This document shows, piece by piece, positions 8,070-16,790 of a stretch of DNA of 23,648 bases. Origin of the DNA: an uncultured Lachnospiraceae bacterium. Its GTDB lineage: Bacteria > Bacillota > Clostridia > Lachnospirales > Lachnospiraceae. The position numbers and the translations under genes were made by a program. The stretch is taken from the NCBI GenBank assembly GCA_910578175.1, contig CAJTPF010000004.1, positions 1-23,648 of the forward strand, given 5' to 3'. Below the pieces are notes generated by a model, which was not told where the DNA came from, ran no database searches, and worked only from the letters and a program-made list of their open reading frames with translations. Position 1 is the first letter of the stretch. Each line of letters opens with the position of its first letter.

Positions 8070-9092
8070 TTAATTATATTGCTTTTCCCGGGGTACATAC
8101 ATCAGTCCGCTGAGTTTGTCGTTGGTTAAAATCCGGGCGACGCCCTGAATAACGGTTTCATCCGGATTATCACAAACATTTACTTTCAGTCCGGTTTCCT
8201 TCCGGATCAGTGTATCCAGATTCTTGATCTGGGCAGAACCACCGGTAAGAAAGATACCGGTATCAATGATGTCTGCCGATAATTCTGGCGGAGTCCTCTC
8301 TAAGATTACTTTGATGGCATCCACAATGGAATACAGACTTTCCTGAATCGCCATATAGACCAGTTCGGAGTCGATCTCCCGGCTGGCCGGAAGGCCGGTT
8401 ACGATATTTCTGCCAAACGCAACGCATTTACTTTCGCCAGAATTAATGGCATCGGCAAGATGGATCTTCACCTGTTCCGCCGTCCGGTGTCCGATGACCA
8501 GATTATATTTTTTTCTGACTATGTTGCATATGGTCTCATCCAGTTTAGTGCCTCCGGTTTTGATCAGTTTGCTCAGAACGATGCCCCCAAGGGAGATCAC
8601 TGATATTTCTGTCGTATCCGCACCGATATTGACGATCAGGTTTCCTTTTGGACTATCCACATCCAGTCCAAGACCAACCGCATCCGCAATGGGTTTTTCC
8701 ACCACATTAATATGCTTGGATTTTACTTTTGATTCCGCCACCAAATCATAAAAAGCCCGTTTTTCCACCTCCGTAATATCGGTAGGAACCGCAATACAGA
8801 AATCCCCGCTGCCGCTGCCGGAATGATGTCCGTTTAATTTGCTGAAAAAACACTCAAACAGGGTATCCATATTCTTGATATCCGCAATCACCCCGTATTT
8901 TACGGGAAAAGAAACATCAATATTAGCCGGCGCCTTTTCATACATTTCAAATGCCATATCTCCAAAATCAAATACTTCTTTTTTATCCTTGATGGCAATG
9001 ACATTCTTTTCATTTATCAGCTTCTTGTTGGAAGCTCCGAATATTTTAAAATTACTTGTCCCTAGATCGATTCCATATACATGTTGTGCCAT
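8070..9092 (-). CDS. mreB: divergent MreB actin homologue with altered ATPase residues
   Basis: 340 residues of the MreB/actin fold. Seen in order: phosphate-1 loop GIDLGTSN (7-14), VPTDITEVEKRAF (102-114), connect-1 VVEKPIADAVGLG (130-142), phosphate-2 NIGADTTEISVISLGG (155-170), RKKYNLVIGHRTAE (193-206) and adenosine motif FLTGGSAQIKNLD (281-293). MreB filaments under the membrane orient cell-wall synthesis. By alignment to Caulobacter MreB and actin, the catalytic Glu (E140; actin Q137) is Lys133 here, and the phosphate-2 Asp (D162; actin D154) is Asn155. Nucleotide binding is probably kept, but hydrolysis may be slow or absent. AAAGGA site eleven bases before ATG; 29 bases after radC. I recall similar divergent MreBs in Lachnospiraceae, at least for the Lys. 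Confidence 0.92.
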   Translation of the reverse strand: MAQHVYGIDLGTSNFKIFGASNKKLINEKNVIAIKDKKEVFDFGDMAFEMYEKAPANIDVSFPVKYGVIADIKNMDTLFECFFSKLNGHHSGSGSGDFCIAVPTDITEVEKRAFYDLVAESKVKSKHINVVEKPIADAVGLGLDVDSPKGNLIVNIGADTTEISVISLGGIVLSKLIKTGGTKLDETICNIVRKKYNLVIGHRTAEQVKIHLADAINSGESKCVAFGRNIVTGLPASREIDSELVYMAIQESLYSIVDAIKVILERTPPELSADIIDTGIFLTGGSAQIKNLDTLIRKETGLKVNVCDNPDETVIQGVARILTNDKLSGLMYVPREKQYN

Positions 9093-9121
9093 ATCTGTTA
9101 CTATCCTTTACTTTAAATTTA

Positions 9122-9817
9122 TTAAGATGAATGGAAAACGCCCATCCGTTTTAAACTTATATATCTATTATCTCCAATTATTATGTGGTCAATCAATGGA
9201 ATTCCGATTATATTACCGGCTTCACACATTCTTCTGGTCGTTGCCATGTCTTCCCTGCTGGGTGCGGGATCTCCGCTGGGATGATTATGCATGAGTACCA
9301 TATACACGGCATCCATCCGCAACGCTTCTTTTAACGCCTCCCGCGGAGAAAAAATGGAAGAATTGACCGTACCTTTGGATAATTCAATATTTCCCAACAG
9401 CCGGTGTTTGGTGTTGAGCATGACCAGATACAGATGCTCCGTTTCCAGATGCCTTAAATCTTCCATATAATAATTTGCAATATTTTCGGGACTGCATAAT
9501 TCCGGTTTGATATTATACTGTTCCCGGTGAATCCGCCGGCTCAGTTCCGCAATACATTTAATCTGAATGGCCTTGACCATGCCAATCCCTTTAAATTTCA
9601 TCAGTTCCTGAATACTTACATGGTTAATTCCAAGGATTCCTCCCGAATTCCCGTGTCTGATCAGTATGGATTCGGCAAGTTCCACCGAATTCCTTTCATT
9701 GGTGCCGGAACGGATGATCACTGCCAGAAGTTCCGCGTTGGTCAGGCTTTCGGTTCCGAGGCGCATACATTTTTCATACGGCCGTTCTTCTTTTAACTTT
9801 TCTTTTATTTTTGACAT
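9122..9817 (-). CDS. radC: RadC/JAB-domain protein
   Basis: 231 residues: an N-terminal UPF0758 region with helix-hairpin-helix (SIQELMKFKGIGMVKAIQIK, 68-87) and a C-terminal JAB/MPN domain (about 105-230). Metal-binding residues of the JAMM motif are visible: Glu127 upstream, then HNHPSGDPAPSRED (177-190) with His177, His179 and Asp190. The protein was named for DNA repair, but that role is disputed and its biochemical function is unknown; a metal-dependent hydrolase is implied. It is the first gene after the promoter at 9870-9898 and directly precedes mreB, a widespread arrangement. AAAGGA ribosome binding site seven bases before the ATG. Confidence 0.93.
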   Translation of the reverse strand: MSKIKEKLKEERPYEKCMRLGTESLTNAELLAVIIRSGTNERNSVELAESILIRHGNSGGILGINHVSIQELMKFKGIGMVKAIQIKCIAELSRRIHREQYNIKPELCSPENIANYYMEDLRHLETEHLYLVMLNTKHRLLGNIELSKGTVNSSIFSPREALKEALRMDAVYMVLMHNHPSGDPAPSREDMATTRRMCEAGNIIGIPLIDHIIIGDNRYISLKRMGVFHSS

Positions 9818-9869
9818 TTCTTCATCCTTTCGTTTCTTCTCTCCAAGTTCGAAAGGAAAATCATCTTTT

Positions 9870-9898
9870 ATAATAACATAACTATTACAATTTCACAA
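9870..9898 (-). promoter_or_regulatory. sigma-A-type promoter for radC and the mre-min-rodA-mgsA operon
   Basis: Read on the minus strand, TTGTGA (9893-9898) is followed after 17 bases by TATTAT (9870-9875). A TG one base upstream of the -10 makes it an extended -10. The -35 hexamer lies inside the last codons of ynbB, and transcription should start about 45 bases before the radC ATG. There is no terminator before it, so ynbB read-through is also likely. Confidence 0.6.
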
Positions 9899-11156
9899 TA
9901 CCTGCATCCACCAATTTCTGCAAAGACATCAGAATTCCCAGTTTTGCATGATACCAGGTGAGTCCCCCCTGAAAATATACGGCATAAGGCGGCTTTATGG
10001 GACCGTCTGCACTCAGTTCAATGGAAGAACCCTGAACGAAAGCACCGGCTGCCATGATCACGTCACTGTCATATCCCGGCATGGCCCAGGGTTCCGGCGT
10101 TACATAGCTGTCCACCGGTGCAGCAGCCTGGATTCCCTTACAGAACGCAATAACGCCTTCCGGTGTGCCGAATTCGACAGCCTGTATGATATCATACCGT
10201 GGTTCCCTTCCATCCGGTACAACGGAAAATCCCAGAGCTTCATATATGTTTGCTGCAAAAACGGCTCCTTTTAAAGCGCTGTTTACAACTGCAGGAGCCA
10301 TAAACAGCCCCTGGAACAGGCTTTGGGTGATCCCCAGCGTGGCACCGACTTCCTTCCCAAGACCGGGAGCCGTCAGCCGGTATGCCGCCCGCTCAATACA
10401 GGCTTTGGTTCCTGCAATATAACCGCCGATCGGTGCCAGGCCGCCGCCGGGATTTTTGATCAGGGAGCCGACTACCATATCGGCTCCGAAATCACCAGGT
10501 TCGTGTTTTTGTACAAATTCCCCGTAACAGTTATCTACCATGACAAGGATGTCGCTGCGGATTTCTTTGACAAACCGGATGACATCGCCGATATCATAAG
10601 GCGATAATGTCTTTCTGGTCTGATATCCTTTGGAACGCTGGATCGCCACCATCTTAGTGTTGGACTTTACGGCCTTCTTTATTCCTTCCAGATCAAAACT
10701 GCCGTCTGGCAGCAGATCTACCTGGGAATAACTGACCCCGTATTCCTTCAGGGAACCGGCAGAATCCCGGATACCGATCACCTCTTCCAGCGTATCGTAT
10801 GGTTTCCCGGAAACCGATAACAGTTCGTCTCCCGGAAGCAGATTCGAAGACAGGGCCAGGGCCAGGGCATGGGTACCGCATACGATCTGCGGCCTTACCA
10901 GGGCATCTTCTGTATGAAAGACCCTGGCATATACCCGTTCCAAAGTATCCCTGCCCAGATCATTGTATCCGTAACCGGAGGTAGCGGCAAAATGAACATC
11001 ACTGACCCGCTCCTCCTGCATTGCTTTTATCACTTTCAGCTGATTGTACTCCGCAATTTCATCAAACACTGCAAAGCGTGTTTTTAACGACTGTTCAATT
11101 TCAGTGCCGAATGACTGTACTTTATTACTGATTCCCATTTCTTGATAAAAATCCAT
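9885..11156 (-). CDS. ynbB: methionine gamma-lyase family PLP enzyme (YnbB, 'aluminium resistance protein')
   Basis: 423 residues of the fold-type I PLP group, Pfam Met_gamma_lyase (PF06838). Visible features are SGYGYNDLGRDTLERVYARVF (60-80), SGKPYDTLEEVIG (116-128), the MVDNCYGEFV cofactor site (206-215, Asp208) and GSLIKNPGGGLAPIGGYI (230-247), where Lys234 is the likely Schiff-base lysine. The old 'aluminium resistance' label is not a demonstrated function; a C-S lyase-like activity on a sulfur amino acid or related compound is inferred from fold only. The frame opens 12 codons upstream, overlapping miaA, but a clear GGAGGTTT site selects the ATG at 11156, 23 bases after the miaA stop. 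The miaA-ynbB pairing is common in Firmicutes. Confidence 0.88.
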   Translation of the reverse strand: MDFYQEMGISNKVQSFGTEIEQSLKTRFAVFDEIAEYNQLKVIKAMQEERVSDVHFAATSGYGYNDLGRDTLERVYARVFHTEDALVRPQIVCGTHALALALSSNLLPGDELLSVSGKPYDTLEEVIGIRDSAGSLKEYGVSYSQVDLLPDGSFDLEGIKKAVKSNTKMVAIQRSKGYQTRKTLSPYDIGDVIRFVKEIRSDILVMVDNCYGEFVQKHEPGDFGADMVVGSLIKNPGGGLAPIGGYIAGTKACIERAAYRLTAPGLGKEVGATLGITQSLFQGLFMAPAVVNSALKGAVFAANIYEALGFSVVPDGREPRYDIIQAVEFGTPEGVIAFCKGIQAAAPVDSYVTPEPWAMPGYDSDVIMAAGAFVQGSSIELSADGPIKPPYAVYFQGGLTWYHAKLGILMSLQKLVDAGIVKL

Positions 11157-11179
11157 GATAAACCTCCATTCAATTCTGT

Positions 11180-12148
11180 TCAGAAAGAACACATTTTCAC
11201 CATTGCATCCAGTATCCGTTCCGTATCATTGTCGAAATCTTCATATTTAATAAACGTCACGTTTTTCTCCCGGCGAAACCAGGTAAGCTGACGTTTGGCA
11301 AATCTTCTGGTATCCCGTTTTATGATCTCCGCTGCTTCGCCCAGTGTCATTTCCCCTGCCAGACAGGCGGCGATTTCCTTATATCCCAGTCCCTGCATGG
11401 ATACCAGCGTTCTGTCATAACCTGAATCCAGCAGATGTTTTACTTCCTCCACAAGTCCCTGTTCCAACATAAGATCCACACGCCGGTTGATTCTGTCATA
11501 TAATATCTTCCGGTCCCGGTTCAGGACAAAATAACGAAAATCAAAGGGCGATTCATTTTCCTGCTGAATCTTATTATGCTCCGATAATTTCCTGCCGGTT
11601 TGACGGTAAAATTCCAATGCCCGGATCACACGTTTTTCGTTGTTATAATGAACAGACTCCGCATATTCCCCATCCACTTCCCTTAGTAACCGGTGGAGAT
11701 ATTCTTTCCCTTTTTCCTTTGCCAGTGCTTCGTAATAGAGACGCCACCGGTTATCTTCCTCTTCCTGAAACTGAATATCATATAAAATGCTCTGGATATA
11801 AAATCCGGTTCCTCCGGTAAGAATCGGTATCTTTCCCTTTGCATAAATCTCGCTGACTGCCTGAGCCGCCATTTGTTTAAATATATATATATTAAACGCT
11901 TCATCCGGATCCAGCACATCGATGAGATAATGCCGGATCCCCTGCTGTTCCCGGGGAGTGATCTTTGCGGAACCGATATCCATTCCCCTATATACCTGAA
12001 TGGAATCGGCGCTGATGATCTCACCACCCAATCGTTTGGCCAGTGATATGGACAACTCGGTCTTACCCACAGCCGTAGGACCGGTAAGAATCACCAATGG
12101 CAGTTTCTTCCCGCCGGATATATCCTCATTCCAATGTTTCCTTTCCAT
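11180..12148 (-). CDS. miaA: tRNA dimethylallyltransferase MiaA
   Basis: 322 residues. P-loop GPTAVGKT (23-30), then SADSIQVYRGMDIGSAK (46-62) with the catalytic Asp, GIRHYLIDVLDP (70-81), and LTGGTGFYIQS. The C-terminal half carries the tRNA-binding swivel domain and the QLTWFRR motif. The enzyme transfers a dimethylallyl group to N6 of A37 in tRNAs reading UNN codons, making i6A. MiaB, encoded three genes upstream in the same run, then methylthiolates i6A to ms2i6A, so both steps are co-encoded. It starts 15 bases after mutL, with an AAGGA site somewhat far (11 bases) from the ATG. Confidence 0.96.
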   Translation of the reverse strand: MERKHWNEDISGGKKLPLVILTGPTAVGKTELSISLAKRLGGEIISADSIQVYRGMDIGSAKITPREQQGIRHYLIDVLDPDEAFNIYIFKQMAAQAVSEIYAKGKIPILTGGTGFYIQSILYDIQFQEEEDNRWRLYYEALAKEKGKEYLHRLLREVDGEYAESVHYNNEKRVIRALEFYRQTGRKLSEHNKIQQENESPFDFRYFVLNRDRKILYDRINRRVDLMLEQGLVEEVKHLLDSGYDRTLVSMQGLGYKEIAACLAGEMTLGEAAEIIKRDTRRFAKRQLTWFRREKNVTFIKYEDFDNDTERILDAMVKMCSF

Positions 12149-12163
12149 ATATTTCTCAGTCCT

Positions 12164-14071
12164 TTACAGTATTCGTTTAAATTTCTTTTCTATTTCATAT
12201 TTACTCATAGATATAATAGTGGGGCGTCCATGGGGACAGTGATACGGATTTTCCAGTTTCAGCAGTTGTCCGATCAACGCCTCTGCTTCCGGAACCGATA
12301 GCCTGTTATTTCCTTTTACAGCCGCCTTGCAGGACATTGATGCGATCTTCTCCGAAATCAGATCCGACTGGACGGAGGTCGATTCCGAGGATAAGGAATC
12401 TATGATATCCAGCAGGAGTTCTTTGGATCCTATGGAATACAGATTGGCAGGAACCGCCCGTACGGCATATTCCCTGCCGCCGAACGCTTCGATTTCATAA
12501 CCCAGCTCCTGAAAATTATTCCTGAATTTTTCGATCATCTGCACTTCCTGCGCATTTAATGTAAGAATGATCGGAGGGTTTAACATCTGGGAAGTAAATG
12601 TTTTATTCTTCAGTCCCTCCATGGTCTTTTCATACAATACTTTTTCATGTGCCGCATGCTGGTCTATGATATACAGGTTGTCACCATATTCGATCAGCCA
12701 GTAGGTTTCGAATAATTGTCCGATGATCCGATGCCGGAGCCGGCTTTCACCGGATAAAAATTTATCGTTAAATAATGCCAGCTGTTCTCCGCTGCCCGCT
12801 GCAGGTTTGTCCTTCAAATTCGTCGTATATTTGGATTCCGCTTCCCGAATGGTATGAAAGGCGTTCAACCGGTTGGTTTCAAAAGGTTCCGGTTTTTCCC
12901 GCAGCAGTTTTGGTATCACTTTTTCATATTCAAACCGTTTCACTGTCTCTGTATCACCGGGAAGCAGCGTTTTATCCTGTTCTACCACTTTTAATTCCTG
13001 AACCAGCTGATCCTGTTTTTCCGTACGCTCCTGAGACACCTGTTGTTTTCTTCCGGATTCAAAAGAAGCTTTCGGAATCAGTTCCTGTTGTTTTAATATT
13101 TCCGTAAGCGTATGGTAAATAAAATCATGAACCTGCACCGGATGTTCAAACCGCAGTTCCATTTTGGAAGGATGCACATTGACATCCAGAAACTCCTGCG
13201 GTATAGAAAAATGCAGCACACAAAACGGATAACTATGCTGCATCAGATAGGGTTTATATGCTTCCTCGATGGCGCTGCTGATAATCTTGCTTTTTATATA
13301 CCGGCCGTTAATAAAATAATTCATATAATTGCGGTTCCCTCTGGATACCACCGGTTTCGCAATAAAACCGCTGATTTCCATTCCGGAATCCCCATGTTCT
13401 GCCTCCATAAGATTCGCAGTTATATCACGTCCGTAAATCCCATAGATGACATCCTTCAGTTTATTATTGCCTGCCGTGTGCAGCCTGCTGCTTCCTGCAG
13501 AAATAAACCGAACGGAAACTTCGGGATGGGACAGCGCGATATGTTCCACGACGGCACTAATATAGGAACCTTCCGTTGCAGCCGTTTTTAAAAATTTTCT
13601 TCTGGCCGGGGTATTATAAAATATATTTCTTATTATAAATGTGGTACCGGACGGTGCTCCAACCTCTTCCAGTATTTTTTCCTGTCCGCCTTCCACTACA
13701 TACCTGGTTCCCACAAAAGCATCCGGTGTTTTGGTGATACACTCCACCTGGGCAATTGCGGAAATACTGGATAACGCCTCTCCCCGGAATCCCAGAGAAG
13801 AAACGCTGATCAAATCTTCAATATTCCTGATCTTGCTGGTGGCATGGCGCAGAAAAGCCAGCCGGATATCCTCTTTTGCAATGCCGCAGCCGTTATCCGT
13901 GATCCGGATAAAAGAAATTCCGCCATCCTTGATCTCAACGGTAACGGATGTGGCTTTGGCATCTATGGCATTTTCTAACATTTCCTTTACAATGGAAGCC
14001 GGACGGTCTACGACCTCTCCGGCTGCAATCTTATCAACGGTTTCTTTATCCAGTACTTCTATATTCGGCAT
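12164..14071 (-). CDS. mutL: DNA mismatch repair protein MutL
   Basis: 635 residues. N-terminal GHKL ATPase: Glu30 and Asn34 in VKEMLENAIDA, DNGCGI (59-64), GFRGEAL (94-100). A polar linker (about 330-440) leads to the dimerisation/endonuclease domain with DQHAAHEKVLYE (470-481), SCKAAVKGNNRLS (580-592) and CPHGRPT (612-618), the metal-site motifs of nicking MutL proteins outside the MutH lineage. A QLALF pentapeptide at 430-434 at the end of the linker resembles a beta-clamp binding motif. It nicks the new strand after MutS recognises a mismatch. GGAGGT site before ATG; 26 bases after mutS. Confidence 0.97.
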   Translation of the reverse strand: MPNIEVLDKETVDKIAAGEVVDRPASIVKEMLENAIDAKATSVTVEIKDGGISFIRITDNGCGIAKEDIRLAFLRHATSKIRNIEDLISVSSLGFRGEALSSISAIAQVECITKTPDAFVGTRYVVEGGQEKILEEVGAPSGTTFIIRNIFYNTPARRKFLKTAATEGSYISAVVEHIALSHPEVSVRFISAGSSRLHTAGNNKLKDVIYGIYGRDITANLMEAEHGDSGMEISGFIAKPVVSRGNRNYMNYFINGRYIKSKIISSAIEEAYKPYLMQHSYPFCVLHFSIPQEFLDVNVHPSKMELRFEHPVQVHDFIYHTLTEILKQQELIPKASFESGRKQQVSQERTEKQDQLVQELKVVEQDKTLLPGDTETVKRFEYEKVIPKLLREKPEPFETNRLNAFHTIREAESKYTTNLKDKPAAGSGEQLALFNDKFLSGESRLRHRIIGQLFETYWLIEYGDNLYIIDQHAAHEKVLYEKTMEGLKNKTFTSQMLNPPIILTLNAQEVQMIEKFRNNFQELGYEIEAFGGREYAVRAVPANLYSIGSKELLLDIIDSLSSESTSVQSDLISEKIASMSCKAAVKGNNRLSVPEAEALIGQLLKLENPYHCPHGRPTIISMSKYEIEKKFKRIL

Positions 14072-14097
14072 ATCCCGTACCTCCGTATTCCTGTTCC

Positions 14098-16746
14098 CTA
14101 CCAGCGGTTCTTTAATTTGTTCTGCAGTTTATACAGCGTATTTAACGCATCAATAGGCGTCATGTTTGTCACATCCATACCTTTTAATTCTTCCAGGATA
14201 TCATCATCCTTAACCGTATCAAATAAAGACATCTGAACTGCATCCAGATCGTTGGCCCTGAAATTTTTATTCTTTGCCGCCGGCTCCAGGGAGCCGGCGA
14301 TTTCTTTGGCTCTGGCGCTGATATCCGCATTGGACAATTCCTGTGCGATCTCTCTGGCCCGCAGAATGACCGTATCCGGTATTCCCGCCAGTTTGGCAAC
14401 CTGTATACCATAGCTTTTATCGGCCCCGCCTTTGATGATCTTCCGAAGAAATACAATATCTTCGCCCTGTTCCTTTACGGCAATGCAATAATTGTTGACA
14501 CCGCTTAAGGTGCCTTCCAGTTCTGTCAGTTCATGATAATGAGTGGCAAATAAGGTCTTGGCTCCCAGCAGTCTGGTATTGGAAATATGTTCCACCACCG
14601 CCCAGGCAATGCTCAGTCCGTCAAAGGTACTGGTCCCCCGGCCAATTTCATCTAAGATCAACAGACTGTCTGACGTGGCATTCCGAAGAATATTGGCAAC
14701 CTCCGTCATTTCTACCATAAATGTGCTCTGTCCCGATGCCAGATCGTCCGAAGCGCCTACACGGGTAAAAATCCGGTCACAGATACCGATATTGGCACTT
14801 ATGGCAGGAACAAAGGAACCGATCTGGGCCATCAGTACGATCAGGGCTGTCTGACGCATATAGGTAGATTTTCCCGCCATATTCGGTCCCGTGATAATGG
14901 ATATCCGGTTGTTCTGTTTATCCAGATAGGTATCATTTTCCACAAACATGGAACCGCTCATCATCTTTTCCACCACCGGATGCCGTCCGTTTTTTATATC
15001 GATGATACCTTTTTCATTCATCTTTGGTTTTATATAGTTATTGCGCTCCGCCACAAACGCCATGGAGACAAAAGCATCCAATGCGGCGATTACTTTGGCA
15101 GTATTCTTGATACGCACTACTTCCTCTGCGATCGTATCCCGGATCAGGCAGAATTTATCATATTCAATACCGGATAACTTTTCCTCCGCACCCAGAATGA
15201 TATCCTCCAGATTCTTCAGTTCATCGGTTATATAGCGTTCCGCATTGGCAAGGGTCTGTTTCCGGATATAGTGTTCCGGAACCATATCTTTAAATGTATT
15301 GGTAACTTCTATGTAGTATCCGAAAACTTTATTATATTTAATCTTTAAACTTTTTATGCCGGTGCTGTCCTTCTCTTTCTGCTCCAGTTGGGCAAGCCAG
15401 GTTTTCCCCTCCGTTTTGGCACTCCGTAACCGGTCGATTTCTTCATTAAATCCTTCTTTAATGATCCCGCCTTCCCGGATGACCAGCGGCGGCTCTTCCA
15501 TAATGGAATCATTGATCAGGGTATGGATATCTTCCAGTTCGTCCAGGTCTTCATATAATCCGGTTAACAGAGGCGTCCCGTAGGAAGCCATCTGACGCTT
15601 GATATGAGGCAGCATGGACAGGGAATTCCTAAATGCGATCAAATCCCGGGGATTAGCGGATTTATATGAAATTTTACTGATCAGGCGTTCCAGATCATAA
15701 ATCGGATTTAAATATTCCCGGATCTCATCTCTGGTGATGAGTTCGCTGTTCAACTCTTCAATGGCATCCTGACGATCCGTGATCTGTTTTTTATCGATCA
15801 GGGGCTGTTCGATAAACTGCCGCAGCATTCTGGCACCCATGGCGGTTTTAGTCTTATCCAGTACCCAAAGCAGGGAACCGCGTTTCTGCTTTTCCCGGAG
15901 GGTTTCCGTCAGTTCCAGATTCCGTCTCGAAGACGTATCGATCAGCATATATTTTCCAGTGGAATACGGTGTAACGGAAATAATGTGGGAAAGAGAGGTT
16001 TTCTGAGTCTCCAGCAGATACTTAAACAATGCTCCGGCCGCAATGGTTCCGGAAGCATAATCACTGATACCCAGTCCGGATAGATCCATAACCTTAAAAT
16101 GTTCTTTCAGGGTGGCCTTACACATATCTTCGTCAAAATACCAGTTATCCAGTGTAAACACACAAATGGATAACCGGTTCTTTAAATCCTCCACATCGAT
16201 TCCGGTTAAATAAAAGGCCGAGTTTACAACGATCTCCGTAGGAACAAATTTATTTATCTCATCCAGAAGGGTTCTGGCATTGTCAACTTCCGTTACCAGA
16301 AAATCTCCGGTAGTAATATCCGTAATGGCAATGCCGAAGGAATCATCCATATAGGTGATACACATCAGATAATTATTCTTTGTCTCATCCAAAGCCGCCG
16401 TATTCAGATTGGTTCCCGGTGTGACAACCCTGACCACTTCCCTTTTGACCAGACCTTTTGCCGTTTTCGGATCTTCTACCTGTTCACCGATGGCAACCTT
16501 ATATCCTTTTTCCACAAGACGGCTTAAATAGGTATCCACTGCATGGTAAGGAATGCCGCACATCGGCGCACGTTCTTCCAGACCACAGTCCTTTCCGGTT
16601 AACGTTATTTCCAGTTCTTTGGATACCAGAATTGCATCTTCAAAAAACATTTCATAAAAATCGCCCAGTCTGTAAAATAATATACAATCCTTATACTGCT
16701 CTTTTGTCTCAAGATATTTCTGCATCATCGGTGATAACTGACCCAC
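14098..16746 (-). CDS. mutS: DNA mismatch repair protein MutS
   Basis: 882 residues, full length for MutS1. The mismatch-reading motif GDFYEMF gives Phe30 and Glu32. Connector, lever and clamp regions follow (about 125-560), then the ABC-type ATPase with GPNMAGKSTYMRQ (620-632), STFMVEM (674-680), LLILDEIGRGTSTFDG (695-710) and FATHYHEL (733-740). QMSLF (838-842) near the C-terminus matches a beta-clamp binding motif, as in B. subtilis MutS. It binds mispairs and recruits MutL. The start is GTG, eight bases after a strong AGGAGG. It lies between miaB (44-base gap) and mutL. Confidence 0.97.
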   Translation of the reverse strand: MGQLSPMMQKYLETKEQYKDCILFYRLGDFYEMFFEDAILVSKELEITLTGKDCGLEERAPMCGIPYHAVDTYLSRLVEKGYKVAIGEQVEDPKTAKGLVKREVVRVVTPGTNLNTAALDETKNNYLMCITYMDDSFGIAITDITTGDFLVTEVDNARTLLDEINKFVPTEIVVNSAFYLTGIDVEDLKNRLSICVFTLDNWYFDEDMCKATLKEHFKVMDLSGLGISDYASGTIAAGALFKYLLETQKTSLSHIISVTPYSTGKYMLIDTSSRRNLELTETLREKQKRGSLLWVLDKTKTAMGARMLRQFIEQPLIDKKQITDRQDAIEELNSELITRDEIREYLNPIYDLERLISKISYKSANPRDLIAFRNSLSMLPHIKRQMASYGTPLLTGLYEDLDELEDIHTLINDSIMEEPPLVIREGGIIKEGFNEEIDRLRSAKTEGKTWLAQLEQKEKDSTGIKSLKIKYNKVFGYYIEVTNTFKDMVPEHYIRKQTLANAERYITDELKNLEDIILGAEEKLSGIEYDKFCLIRDTIAEEVVRIKNTAKVIAALDAFVSMAFVAERNNYIKPKMNEKGIIDIKNGRHPVVEKMMSGSMFVENDTYLDKQNNRISIITGPNMAGKSTYMRQTALIVLMAQIGSFVPAISANIGICDRIFTRVGASDDLASGQSTFMVEMTEVANILRNATSDSLLILDEIGRGTSTFDGLSIAWAVVEHISNTRLLGAKTLFATHYHELTELEGTLSGVNNYCIAVKEQGEDIVFLRKIIKGGADKSYGIQVAKLAGIPDTVILRAREIAQELSNADISARAKEIAGSLEPAAKNKNFRANDLDAVQMSLFDTVKDDDILEELKGMDVTNMTPIDALNTLYKLQNKLKNRW

Positions 16747-16790
16747 AAATTTTTCCTCCTGTATTTCCCGCTGTTATTTCTTTTTGTTTC

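Noticed and set aside
13112..13591. A 159-codon plus-strand open frame
   Set aside because: It is antisense to the conserved N-terminal half of mutL, with no ribosome binding site of note and no family resemblance.
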